Positions 41,653 to 49,164 of a DNA stretch of 64,000 bases are shown piece after piece. The translations under genes were made by a program, and so were the position numbers. The stretch lies in NCBI RefSeq assembly GCF_009793335.1, contig NZ_WING01000003.1:124001-188000 (forward strand), in the 5' to 3' direction. The first letter of the stretch is position 1, and each line of letters begins with the position of its first letter. This stretch comes from Actinomadura sp. J1-007. GTDB taxonomy: Bacteria; Actinomycetota; Actinomycetes; Streptosporangiales; Streptosporangiaceae. Under the pieces are notes generated by a model. It was not told the DNA's origin and ran no database searches. It saw nothing but the letters and a program-made list of their open reading frames with translations.

Positions 41653-42387
41653 ATGATGTCTCGCGTTCGTGTGCTGCTGCCGACCGCACTGGTGCTGGTG
41701 ACCGGTTCGGTGATGACCGCCGCGCCGGCCTCCGCCGTCATCGGCGGGTCGAAGAGCACCTACGGCCCGTGGGCGGTGCGCATGCTCGTCGACGGCAAAC
41801 CGGCGTGCACCGGGACGGCGGTCACACGCCAGTGGATCATCAGCGCCTCGCACTGCTTCTACGAGCAGGCGCAGCCGATCGCCGACAAGCGGATCTCGTT
41901 CAGGGTCGGCAACCTCGACATGCGGAAGGGCACCACGGTGCGCCCGGTGCGCGGCCGGCGCGTGGGGAGTGCGCGCGCCGACATGATGCTCATCAAGGTC
42001 CCGCCGATGAAGGTCCGTACGGCGCGCCTGGCCACGGCCCGCGTCCAACGCGGTCAAGTCGTCCGGCAGTACGGGTGGGGCGCCACCTGCACCCGGGACG
42101 AGAACGCCTGCCAGTCCCCCGTGCTCAAGCAGTCGGACCTGCGGGTCGTACGGCCGAACGACCCGCGTTGCAAGGGCTACACCACCCCGGGCGGCTCGGA
42201 CTTCTGCATGGAGAAGGTGTCGGGGATCCCCGCCGGCGGCGACTCCGGAGGCCCGGTGATGAGCATCTCCCCGCGCGGTACCGAAACCCTCCTCGGCGTC
42301 TTCGACGGCTCCGACCGGGCCAAGATCGCCGAGGCCGGCGAGATCGCCCAGCAGCTCACCTGGATCCGCTCGGTCACCCGGCGCTAG
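41653..42387 (+). CDS. secreted trypsin-like serine protease (S1)
   Basis: 244 residues from ATG 41653 (GAGGAGAGG upstream). A Sec signal peptide ends near APASA (residue 28), directly before VIGGSKSTYGPWAV, so the mature end resembles the activated IVGG of trypsins. The triad is His in WIISASHC, Asp in SARADMMLIKV and Ser in GGDSGGPVMS. Cysteines near residues 57 and 74 (ACTG, SHC) and later pairs fit S1 disulfides. Full length; there is no long propeptide, so it is probably active on export. No binding domain or inhibitor gene is adjacent. Confidence 0.9.
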   Translation: MMSRVRVLLPTALVLVTGSVMTAAPASAVIGGSKSTYGPWAVRMLVDGKPACTGTAVTRQWIISASHCFYEQAQPIADKRISFRVGNLDMRKGTTVRPVRGRRVGSARADMMLIKVPPMKVRTARLATARVQRGQVVRQYGWGATCTRDENACQSPVLKQSDLRVVRPNDPRCKGYTTPGGSDFCMEKVSGIPAGGDSGGPVMSISPRGTETLLGVFDGSDRAKIAEAGEIAQQLTWIRSVTRR

Positions 42388-42511
42388 CGCGGAGCGCGGG
42401 CAGTACCAGGTCGGCGGGCTGGCCGGCGCGCGTTTCGGTCGGCGCGCGGGAACGGACCCGCACGCTCCAGCCGTCCCCGTCCGGCCGTGCCAGGCGGGGG
42501 CGGGGGCGCGG

Positions 42512-43288
42512 TCAGGAGAGTTCCAGGCCGCCGTCGATGGTGAGGACCTGGCCGGTGAGCCAGGTCGAGGCCGGGTCGGCCAGCCGCAGGATCCACACCG
42601 CGACCTCCGCGGGTTCGCCGCGGCGCCCCAGCGGGATGCGGGCGGCCTCCTCGGCCTTGATCCGGGCGATGGACGGCTCGTCCAGCCCGGCGGCGGCCAG
42701 CGCCTGGCTCTCGGTGGGGCCGGGGGCCAGCGCGTTCACGCGGATTCCGTCCGCGGCCAGCTCCACCGCCCAGCTCCGGGTCAACTGCTCCAGCGCGGCC
42801 TTGGAAGCGGCGTAATGCGCGGCGCCCGGCAGCGGCCGGTGCCCGTAGGTGCTGGAGACGTTGACGATCGAACCCGCGCCGCGGCGCAGGTGCGGCAGCG
42901 CGGCACGGGCCAGCAGGCTGGGCGCGGTGACGTTGAGGTCGAACACCTCGCCGATGCCGTCGGCCGTGGTCTGGTCCAACGGCATCATCTTGGTCGCGCC
43001 GGCGTTGTTGACCAGGACGTCCACCCCGCCCCACCGCGCGACCGCGGCTTCGACCACCTGCCCGGCGGCCTCGGGCACGCGCAGGTCCGCCGGATGCGCT
43101 TCGATCCGCGGATGGCCGGCCGCCGTCTCCTCCAGCGCGTCCTTGCGGCGGCCGACGCCCAGCACCCTGGCCCCGGCGGCCGCGAACGCCCCGGCCGCGG
43201 CGCGGCCGATCCCCGAGCCCGCGCCGGTGACGACCACGACCTTCCCCGCGAACTCCCCCTCGACGCCGTCGTGAAGCCGAACGGTCAC
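42512..43288 (-). CDS. SDR-family oxidoreductase
   Basis: 258 residues from GTG 43288. Classical short-chain dehydrogenase: VVVVTGAGSGIGRAAAGAFA (cofactor loop TGxxxGIG), DVLVNNAGATK (NNAG), catalytic Ser in GSIVNVSSTYGH, Tyr-Lys in HYAASKAALEQLTR, and the end LTGQVLTIDGG. The residue after the second strand (GVGRRKDALEE) is basic, which favours NADP. Substrate unknown. Divergent from an ArsR-type regulator with a 29-bp dyad next to its start codon, so it is likely induced by its substrate. Confidence 0.9.
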   Translation of the reverse strand: MTVRLHDGVEGEFAGKVVVVTGAGSGIGRAAAGAFAAAGARVLGVGRRKDALEETAAGHPRIEAHPADLRVPEAAGQVVEAAVARWGGVDVLVNNAGATKMMPLDQTTADGIGEVFDLNVTAPSLLARAALPHLRRGAGSIVNVSSTYGHRPLPGAAHYAASKAALEQLTRSWAVELAADGIRVNALAPGPTESQALAAAGLDEPSIARIKAEEAARIPLGRRGEPAEVAVWILRLADPASTWLTGQVLTIDGGLELS

Positions 43289-43300
43289 TGCCCATCTCCA

Positions 43301-43329
43301 TTGTTCGATGTTCGTCAAACATCGAACAA
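43301..43329. promoter_or_regulatory. ArsR-type operator, 29-bp dyad
   Basis: TTGTTCGATGTT (43301-43312), spacer CGTCA, AACATCGAACAA (43318-43329): perfect 12-bp arms. It lies between the SDR start (43288) and the regulator start (43345), close to both. Confidence 0.85.
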
Positions 43330-43344
43330 GGTAGCATCGGCGGT

Positions 43345-43692
43345 ATGAAGCAGGCACGCCATCCGGAACCGGGCGAGATGACTCTGGTCGCGGTCCTGGG
43401 AGCACTCAGCGACCCGATCCGGGTCGGACTGGTGCGCGTGCTGGCCGACGGCCGCGAACGCGGATGGGGCCAACTCCACGCCCCCGTGGCCAAATCGACC
43501 CTCAGCCACCACCTGCGGGTCCTGCGCGACGCCGGTCTCACCCGTACCCGCCAAGAGGGCACCCGCTGCTTCGTCGAACTACGCCGCGACGACCTGGACG
43601 CCCGCTTCCCCGGCCTCTTGGACTCCGTCCTGGACGCCGCCCACAGCGACGACATCGGCGCCCACGTCCATGTGTCCGACTCCCCCGCCTGA
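43345..43692 (+). CDS. ArsR/SmtB-family regulator
   Basis: 115 residues from ATG 43345. Winged helix-turn-helix of the ArsR type: LVAVLGALSDPIRVGLVRVL, PVAKSTLSHHLRVLRDAGLT (recognition helix) and the wing TRQEGTRCFVELRRDDL. The metal-site ELCVC motif of true ArsR is absent, so it is of the non-metal group. Divergent from the SDR gene with a perfect dyad between, which it very probably binds. Confidence 0.9.
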   Translation: MKQARHPEPGEMTLVAVLGALSDPIRVGLVRVLADGRERGWGQLHAPVAKSTLSHHLRVLRDAGLTRTRQEGTRCFVELRRDDLDARFPGLLDSVLDAAHSDDIGAHVHVSDSPA

Positions 43693-43706
43693 CGGAACGG
43701 GGCGGT

Positions 43707-43907
43707 GGTCGCGCTGCCGGTAGCGCTCCAGGGCGCGGTGGGCAAGCCGGCGGAACAGTTCTGTTCGGTTGCGGAAACGGTGCGGCGCGGTGCCGGTGGG
43801 CACGCCGGCCCGGGCGTCCAGCGTCCGGGAGGTGACGCTGCGGGCGCCGCGCTGGGCAGCAGTTCGATCGCCGCGCCTAGGAAGGATGCGCCGTTCGTCC
43901 GCGCCAT
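43707..43907 (-). pseudogene. TetR-family N-terminal remnant
   Basis: From ATG 43907 the frame reads MARTNGASFLGAAIELL, then one base is missing near 43852 and the next frame gives GARSVTSRTLDARAGVPTGT and APHRFRNRTELFRRLAHRAL. That is the DNA-binding domain of a TetR protein. Nothing of the ligand domain follows; the sequence runs into the end of the ArsR-type gene. It is both shifted and truncated, so it is a relic. Confidence 0.65.
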
Positions 43908-44133
43908 CGTCCTTTCCCGTCTCCGCCTTCCCGGAATTCTTGGGCTCTTGCCGGTGCGGAAGGCGCGGTTTACCTTCTGCGTGTAGCGCAACAGCCATAG
44001 CGTTTCGGTCGTAGCGCTTCGAGCGTAGTGGCTGCGCTTAATGATTGTTCGTGGCGTTTGTGCATTCCGGTGGGGCCCCGGGATGAACGCGCCGCTCCCC
44101 CATCGGCCCTCGATGTCCTCTGATGGAGTTCTT

Positions 44134-44679
44134 ATGGGCAGACCAAGGCGGATCGCCGCGCTGTCGGCCGTTATCGGCCTCGTGGTCGGCGGCCTGGCGG
44201 CTCCGACCGCGGTGGCATCGGCGGCTCCGGTCCCGGCCCCCACCCCGGCGCCGCGTCCGGCCGCGTCGGGTGGTCAGGGCGCCAAAAGCGCGCTAGGGAT
44301 ACGGCACTTCTATAACGCGCGATTCCAGCGGTGTCTGGATGCGGACATCAACACCGGCGGCAACGGCGGCGTGGTCCAACTGTGGGACTGCGGTCCCTGG
44401 AACCAGCAGGACTGGGACGTCCGGCCGGACGGCTCGATCTACAACATGCGTTTCCAGCGGTGCCTGGACGCGGACATCAACACCGGCGGCAACGGAGGCA
44501 AGGTCCAGCTCTGGGACTGCGGTCCCTGGAACCAGCAGTGGTGGGTTCTCCGCCCGGATGGTTCGGTTTACAATGTGCGTTTCCAGCGGTGTCTGGATGC
44601 GGACACCAATACCGGCGGCAATGGCGGCAAGGTGCAGTTGTGGGACTGTGGCCCATGGAACCAGCAGTGGTGGTATTGA
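44134..44679 (+). CDS. secreted ricin-type beta-trefoil lectin
   Basis: 181 residues from ATG 44134 (GGAG upstream). A signal peptide with a basic start (GRPRRIAALSAVIGLVVGGL) ends near AVASA, followed by a proline-alanine linker and three 43-residue repeats, each with RFQRCLDADINTGGNGG and VQLWDCGPWNQQ. This is one complete ricin-B trefoil (QxW motif: NQQWW) with two cysteines per repeat. The repeats are almost identical in protein, while their codons differ. It should bind carbohydrate outside the cell. No enzyme domain is attached, which is unusual, as most are modules of glycosidases. Confidence 0.88.
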   Translation: MGRPRRIAALSAVIGLVVGGLAAPTAVASAAPVPAPTPAPRPAASGGQGAKSALGIRHFYNARFQRCLDADINTGGNGGVVQLWDCGPWNQQDWDVRPDGSIYNMRFQRCLDADINTGGNGGKVQLWDCGPWNQQWWVLRPDGSVYNVRFQRCLDADTNTGGNGGKVQLWDCGPWNQQWWY

Positions 44680-44736
44680 CCATGCGGCACGCCTCCAGAA
44701 CGATCGCGCGTTCCGGAGCTGAGTAGTACAACGAGA

Positions 44737-44772
44737 AGCCCGTGCCCGCCTTTTCGGAGGCGGGCACGGGCT
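44737..44772. terminator. bidirectional hairpin terminator
   Basis: AGCCCGTGCCCGCC (44737-44750), loop TTTTCGGA, GGCGGGCACGGGCT (44759-44772): a perfect 14-bp stem between the convergent lectin gene and the gene at 44787. Strong enough to stop transcription from both sides even without a long T-run. Confidence 0.85.
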
Positions 44773-44786
44773 CGGTGTGGTTCGGG

Positions 44787-45389
44787 TCAGCCGTAGAAGG
44801 TGACCAGGTCCTGGAGCGGCAGTGGTCCTTCGGGGAAATCGCGTGCGAACGCGTTGAAGTTGAGCGTCTCGTCCACTGCGGCCAACAGGACCTTGACCAG
44901 GTCGGCCGCCTCGACCTGGTCGACGATCGCGGCGTACGCCTCGCGCATGGGCGGTACCTGATCAGCCTTTACGTGGCCGATGATCGGAGCGTTCCTCGCC
45001 TGCGGCGTATCGGTGAACGGGTTGTCGTACATGAATCCCATGGGCGTGAGCTCCCGAGGCACTCCGGCGCCCTGGAACTCCTCGCTCGCCTCCGCCAGAT
45101 AACGCGCGCCCCGCCGCAGAGGCCCGAAATCGAAGCGGGTCGACTCGCCGTACTCGATCACGTCCTGCCAGACGCGGGCATAGGCGTCGCCGCCCTCCGG
45201 ATGCTTGGGACGGTCGCCGAAGATGTCGTCGACGGCCTCGACCATCGTCCGGGACGCGTCCACCTCCCCTTGCGCGTCAACGGCCTCGGCGCGCCGCCGG
45301 GTCTCCTCCACCGAGCCCGGTGCCGGGTGCCGGACCCAGAACTGCGCGTTCTGGATGCTCACGCTGTAGATCGTGAGTTGCGTGCTCAT
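44787..45389 (-). CDS. uncharacterised protein, 200 residues
   Basis: ATG 45389 with AAGGAGG at ideal distance. The protein is soluble, acidic and mostly helical, with no signal peptide, membrane helix or cysteine motif. Notable stretches are YSVSIQNAQFWVRHPAPGSV, RVWQDVIEYGESTRFDFGPL and HVKADQVPPMREAYAAIVDQ. It is well coded throughout and ends next to the shared terminator. I do not recognise a family. It may be one of the actinomycete DUF proteins of single-gene operons. Confidence 0.7.
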   Translation of the reverse strand: MSTQLTIYSVSIQNAQFWVRHPAPGSVEETRRRAEAVDAQGEVDASRTMVEAVDDIFGDRPKHPEGGDAYARVWQDVIEYGESTRFDFGPLRRGARYLAEASEEFQGAGVPRELTPMGFMYDNPFTDTPQARNAPIIGHVKADQVPPMREAYAAIVDQVEAADLVKVLLAAVDETLNFNAFARDFPEGPLPLQDLVTFYG

Positions 45390-45552
45390 CGGCCTCCTTC
45401 GCCTTGGGCCACGAATTCCGGTCGGGGCGCGGCCAGCGCCGACGGGCATCCGGCCGTCCACCACCGCATCGGGACAGGCTAGAGCGGGCTGGGCCTCCCC
45501 CGCCAGCGCTCCGCGGAGGTTCGGCTGGACCGGTCCGGTGCCCGTTCCGGTG

Positions 45553-46521
45553 TCAGGCGGATTGGGCCAGGACGGATTGCGGCTGGATTGGCTTGTCGAG
45601 GAATCCGAGCTTGGTCATCGTGTCGCCGACGCGTTTCATGGCGGCGGGGTCGTTGCCGGTCGGCCAGGTCGTGGGAATGGCGATCGACGTCGCCTGCGCC
45701 GGGGTGAGGTGCATGAACGTGGGCAGTGTCTTGCGAACGAGTTGCGGGTCGTTCTGAGCGAGCTGGGAGGCTTCCTTCAGGGCGGTCTGGAATTTGGTGA
45801 CGGCGCTGCGGTGGCCGTTGATCCAGGTGTCCGTTCCGGCCCAGCCGGCGATCGGGAAGCCGGTGGCGCTGCCCGCCCAGACGTCGACGACCCGGGGGTT
45901 GCCCGCCGTCTTGGCCTGGCTCTCCTGGGTGCCGGTGAGCCAGGACGCGTCGACCTGGCCGTTGTTGAGGGCGGACAGGGCGTTGGGCACGGGCACCTGG
46001 ACGAACTTGACGTCCTTGGGGCCGATGCCGGCTTCGGCGAGCCGGAGGCCGGTGACCAGGTCGGCGACGGACCCCATGCCGGGGACGCCGATCTTCTTGC
46101 CCTTGAGGTCGGCCATGGAACGGATAGCGCTGCCCTTCTTGGTGAACAGCCCGTCCGCCCCGGGCTGGCCCACCCGCGACTGCGCGACGAACTTCAGTTT
46201 CAGGCCGTGCGAGGCGCCGGAGAAGACCGTGACGTAATTGACCATTCCGATGTTGGCACCGCCGGATTGCAGGGCGGCGACGATGGAGGAGCCGGATTGC
46301 CCGGCCATGATGGTCACGTCCAACCCGTGCTTGGCGAAGATGCCCTTCTGCTTGGCGATGTAGATCGGGGTGACATTGGGCTGCGGCGACACCAGGATCT
46401 TCAGTTTGGCGTCGCCCGACTTTCCGGCCGAGTCGGAGCCGGAGCAGGCCGAGGCGGAGATGGCCAGTGCTCCGGCCACGGCGAGGACGCAGGCCGTTCG
46501 GGCATGGGGAACAGAACGCAT
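45553..46521 (-). CDS. ABC substrate-binding lipoprotein, NMT1/SsuA family
   Basis: 322 residues from ATG 46521. Signal with lipobox ISASAC at about residues 21-26, then a type II binding domain: LKILVSPQPNVTPIYIAKQK, GIFAKHGLDVTIMAGQSGSS, DLKGKKIGVPGMGSVADLVT. SsuA/TauA/NMT1-type proteins bind sulfonates, thiamine precursors or aromatic carboxylates (as in actinobacterial phthalate uptake). Last gene of the importer operon after two permeases and the ATPase. Its position beside an aromatic catabolic island makes an aromatic acid the likely ligand. Confidence 0.88.
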   Translation of the reverse strand: MRSVPHARTACVLAVAGALAISASACSGSDSAGKSGDAKLKILVSPQPNVTPIYIAKQKGIFAKHGLDVTIMAGQSGSSIVAALQSGGANIGMVNYVTVFSGASHGLKLKFVAQSRVGQPGADGLFTKKGSAIRSMADLKGKKIGVPGMGSVADLVTGLRLAEAGIGPKDVKFVQVPVPNALSALNNGQVDASWLTGTQESQAKTAGNPRVVDVWAGSATGFPIAGWAGTDTWINGHRSAVTKFQTALKEASQLAQNDPQLVRKTLPTFMHLTPAQATSIAIPTTWPTGNDPAAMKRVGDTMTKLGFLDKPIQPQSVLAQSA

Positions 46522-46539
46522 GACGGCTCCAGGGACGTG

Positions 46540-46590
46540 GCGAAGGGGAAGGCGTTGCGAAGGGGAAGGCGTTGCGAAGGGGAAGGCGTT
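46540..46590. repeat. three perfect 17-bp direct repeats
   Basis: GCGAAGGGGAAGGCGTT occurs three times head to tail (46540, 46557, 46574). It fills the gap between the ATPase stop (46590) and the binding-protein start (46521). On the transcript it reads AACGCCTTCCCCTTCGC three times. It could change spacing or expression of the binding protein. Confidence 0.9.
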
Positions 46591-47357
46591 CAGCAGCTGT
46601 GGATCAGGTCGTAGATCTTCGCGCGGGTGTCGAGGTACTCCTCAAGCCGCTTGGTGCCGACCTGGTCGCGGGGGTAGGGCAGGTGGACGGCGACGGTCGC
46701 CATGACGTGCGAGGGGCTGCCGGACAGGACGAGGACGGTGTCGGCGAGGTAGACGCTCTCGTCGATGTCGTGGGTGACGACGACGATGCTGGTGTCGGTC
46801 TCGGCCCGGATGGTCAGGACCAGGTCCTCCAGGTCGGCGCGGGTCTGGGCGTCCACGGAGGCGAACGGCTCGTCCATCAGCAGCAGCCGGGGCCGGGTGA
46901 CCAGGGCGCGGGCGATCGCGACGCGCTGCTGCATCCCTCCCGACAGTTGCCAGGGGTACTTGCGGGCCGCGTCGGAGAGCCCGACCATCGACAGCGCCTC
47001 GCGGGCGCGTTCGTGCCGTTCGGCTCTGCCGAGCCCGCCGCGCAGCGGGAACTCCACGTTGCGCAGGACGCTCAACCAAGGGAACAGCGAACGGCTGTAG
47101 TCCTGGAACACGACCCCGATGCCGTTGGGGATCCCGCGGATCGCTTCGCCCTCGAAGCTCACGGTGCCGCCGGTGGGGGTGATGAGCCCGGTGAGGCAGC
47201 GCAGCAGGGTCGTCTTGCCGGCGCCGGACGGGCCGACGATGGACATGGCCTGCGCCGCCTGGAGTTCGAAGTCGACGGAGGCGATCGCCTGGTGTGACCG
47301 TTCACCGGTCCCGTAGCGGTGCTCTAGTCCCTCGACCGCGAGGATGGGAGGGGTCAC
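46590..47357 (-). CDS. ABC transporter ATPase, SsuB/TauB type
   Basis: 255 residues from GTG 47357, overlapping the upstream permease by 4 bases. Walker A in SIVGPSGAGKTTLLRCLTGL, Q loop GVVFQDYSRSLFPWLSVL, signature YPWQLSGGMQQRVAIARAL, Walker B LLLMDEPFASVDAQTR and the H loop VVVTHDIDESVYLADTVLVL. It powers the importer made of permeases 47354 and 48139 with the binding protein 45553. Full length for the nitrate/sulfonate/taurine class. Confidence 0.92.
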   Translation of the reverse strand: MTPPILAVEGLEHRYGTGERSHQAIASVDFELQAAQAMSIVGPSGAGKTTLLRCLTGLITPTGGTVSFEGEAIRGIPNGIGVVFQDYSRSLFPWLSVLRNVEFPLRGGLGRAERHERAREALSMVGLSDAARKYPWQLSGGMQQRVAIARALVTRPRLLLMDEPFASVDAQTRADLEDLVLTIRAETDTSIVVVTHDIDESVYLADTVLVLSGSPSHVMATVAVHLPYPRDQVGTKRLEEYLDTRAKIYDLIHSC

Positions 47358-48142
47358 TGGGTGCTCCTTAGGACATGCCAGCGCAGGGCGTATTTCTCGA
47401 TGAGCAGGAACAGGGCGTTGAACAGCACGCCGAAGAACGCCAGCACGGCGAGGGTCGCCCACAGCGCGGAGACGTCGAAGGTGTTCTGGGCCTGGAGCGC
47501 GGCGCCGCCCAGGCCGCCCGCGCCGGCGAACATCTCCGAGCCGACCGACAGGACGATGGCCAGCGACATCGCCACCCGCAGCCCGGCGAACATCTTCGGC
47601 GACGCGGCCGGCAGCAGCACGCGGAAGAAGCGCCTGACCGGGCCGAGGTGGTTTAGCCTGGCCACGTCCACCTGGAGCGGCTCGATCTGGGCGACACCGG
47701 CGGCGGTGTTGAGCAGCACGGGCCAGACGCAGCTGAACACGACCACGGTCAGGTGCATCGCGGTGCCGACTCCGAGGACGGCGATGGACAGCGGCACCAC
47801 CACGATCGGCGGCGTGCTGCGCAGCAGCAGGAGCGGCGCTCCGGTGTAGTCGCGGGCGGCGGGCAGCGCGCCGATCACCGCGCCGGCGACGATCCCGGCG
47901 CAGGAGGCGATGAGCCAGCCCGCCAGGGCGGTCTCGAACGTCTGGCGGACGGCCGCCCAGGCCGCCTCGGAGACGAACAGGTGCGCGTCGGGGCCCGACA
48001 GCCAGTCGGCGCGCAGCCGGTCCCAGATCGCCGACGGCGCGGGCAGGAAGAACACCGGCCGTGCGGTCACCCGCCACTGCCACACCGCGAGGATCACGGC
48101 CATCACCGCGGCGCCGCTCAGCATTCCGGCGGCGCGCCTCAT
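47354..48142 (-). CDS. ABC importer permease, SsuC/TauC type
   Basis: 262 residues from ATG 48142, with ATGA coupling to the permease before it and GTGA coupling to the ATPase. Six hydrophobic helices; the family EAA loop is present around LQVDVARLNHLGPVRRFFRV LLPAA (split here), where the ATPase docks. NTFDVSALWATLAVLAFFGV is the last but one helix. It is the second membrane subunit of the importer. Two different permeases suggest a heterodimer, less usual in this class, where one SsuC-like subunit normally pairs with itself. Confidence 0.88.
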   Translation of the reverse strand: MRRAAGMLSGAAVMAVILAVWQWRVTARPVFFLPAPSAIWDRLRADWLSGPDAHLFVSEAAWAAVRQTFETALAGWLIASCAGIVAGAVIGALPAARDYTGAPLLLLRSTPPIVVVPLSIAVLGVGTAMHLTVVVFSCVWPVLLNTAAGVAQIEPLQVDVARLNHLGPVRRFFRVLLPAASPKMFAGLRVAMSLAIVLSVGSEMFAGAGGLGGAALQAQNTFDVSALWATLAVLAFFGVLFNALFLLIEKYALRWHVLRSTQ

Positions 48143-48909
48143 CGGGCCTGCTCCGCGGCCCAGGGGCAGGCGAGCCTGGACGCCAGCGCGACGACGGCCC
48201 CGATCAGGATGCCGAGGACGCCGGTCAGCACGGCGGTGGCCCACAGCACGTCGATGTCACCGGTGGAGGTCGCCTGGATCAGCACGCCGCCGAGCCCGTG
48301 CCCGGCCGAGGCCAGGTACTCGGCGCCGATCACGATGATCAGCGCGAGCGGCGCGGCGGTGCGCAGGCCCGCCATCAAGAACGGCAGCATCGACGGCAGC
48401 ACCACCCGCGCGACCAGCGCGAAGCGCCCGCAGCCGAGGACGCGGCCGGCGTCGCGGGCCTGGGAGTCGACCTGCCCGACACCGTAGATCGTGTTGAACA
48501 GCATCGGCCACCAGCAGCCGAACGCGCCGACCGCCACCTCCATGGTCCGGCCCTGGCCGAGCGCCAGGATCGCCAGCGGGATGAACGCGACCGCCGGGAC
48601 GGGACGCAGGATCTCGAAGGGAAGCCCGAAGGCGCGGTAGGCCAGGCGGCTGGACCCGAAGGCGATGCCGATGACCACGGCCGCGGCCAGGCCGGCCACC
48701 ACCGCCATCACGACCGCCGTGACCGTCGCCAGGGCGGCGGTGGCGAACCCTTCCGCGGTGACCAGCTCGCCCACCTGGGAGGCGAGCCGGCCCAGTCCGG
48801 GCACGGCCCACCGGCGCGGGCCCCACCACGCGAGCGCCTGGACGATCAGCGCCAGCGCCGCGAGCCCGAGCCCCCCGCGCCACGCGGCGCGCGCTCTCGG
48901 CCCGGTCAT
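48139..48909 (-). CDS. ABC importer permease, SsuC/TauC type, first gene
   Basis: 256 residues from ATG 48909. Helices start at GLGLAALALIVQALAWWG; the docking loop is VDSQARDAGRVLGCGRFALV, followed by RVVLPSMLPFLMAGLRTAA. The paralogue at 47354 follows at once. An upstream 24-codon frame ends in the ATGA of this start, so translation may be coupled to a leader. The transcript should start in 48990-49090. Confidence 0.87.
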   Translation of the reverse strand: MTGPRARAAWRGGLGLAALALIVQALAWWGPRRWAVPGLGRLASQVGELVTAEGFATAALATVTAVVMAVVAGLAAAVVIGIAFGSSRLAYRAFGLPFEILRPVPAVAFIPLAILALGQGRTMEVAVGAFGCWWPMLFNTIYGVGQVDSQARDAGRVLGCGRFALVARVVLPSMLPFLMAGLRTAAPLALIIVIGAEYLASAGHGLGGVLIQATSTGDIDVLWATAVLTGVLGILIGAVVALASRLACPWAAEQAR

Positions 48910-48980
48910 CCGCGCCGGCCGGTCAGGTGCGCCGGGCCCCGCCGACGCGGGGCGGGCACCGGGCTGGGTGCTCTGGACAT
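48906..48980 (-). CDS. possible 24-codon leader peptide
   Basis: ATG 48980 follows GGAG (in GGAGCCGATC), and the frame (MSRAPSPVPAPRRRGPAHLT, then GRRG) stops at TGA 48906-48908, overlapping the permease ATG by ATGA. The peptide is rich in Pro and Arg. It may only serve to couple translation. No attenuator hairpin is obvious. Confidence 0.4.
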   Translation of the reverse strand: MSRAPSPVPAPRRRGPAHLTGRRG

Positions 48981-49108
48981 GATCGGCTCCTCGACTGTGG
49001 TGTTGCAGGTCACAGCGAGTTTCCAACTCACAGTCCTGCTGGTCAAGACTTTTGTCCTGCAAATCGAATCAACCTTGTACGGGTGGCCCGAGCCCTCCTG
49101 AGGGTGCG

Positions 49109-49150
49109 CCGAAGGCCCGGTCGGCGCGGCGGCCGACCGGGTCCCTTCGG
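49109..49150. terminator. hairpin terminator after the dehydrogenase
   Basis: CCGAAGG followed by CCCGGTCGGC (49109-49125) pairs with GCCGACCGGG (49132-49141) and CCTTCGG (49144-49150), with a two-base bulge. It lies just downstream of the dehydrogenase stop at 49165 and separates that operon from the importer operon. Confidence 0.75.
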
Positions 49151-49164
49151 AGCCGGGGTCGGGG

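Noticed and set aside
42384..44243. A long minus-strand frame spanning the SDR, ArsR and lectin promoter
   Set aside because: Crosses several well-supported genes and has no protein-like composition.
48993..49035. GACTGTG/CACAGTC inverted pair upstream of the importer operon
   Set aside because: Arms are 29 bases apart and only 7 bp long, so it is too weak to call an operator.
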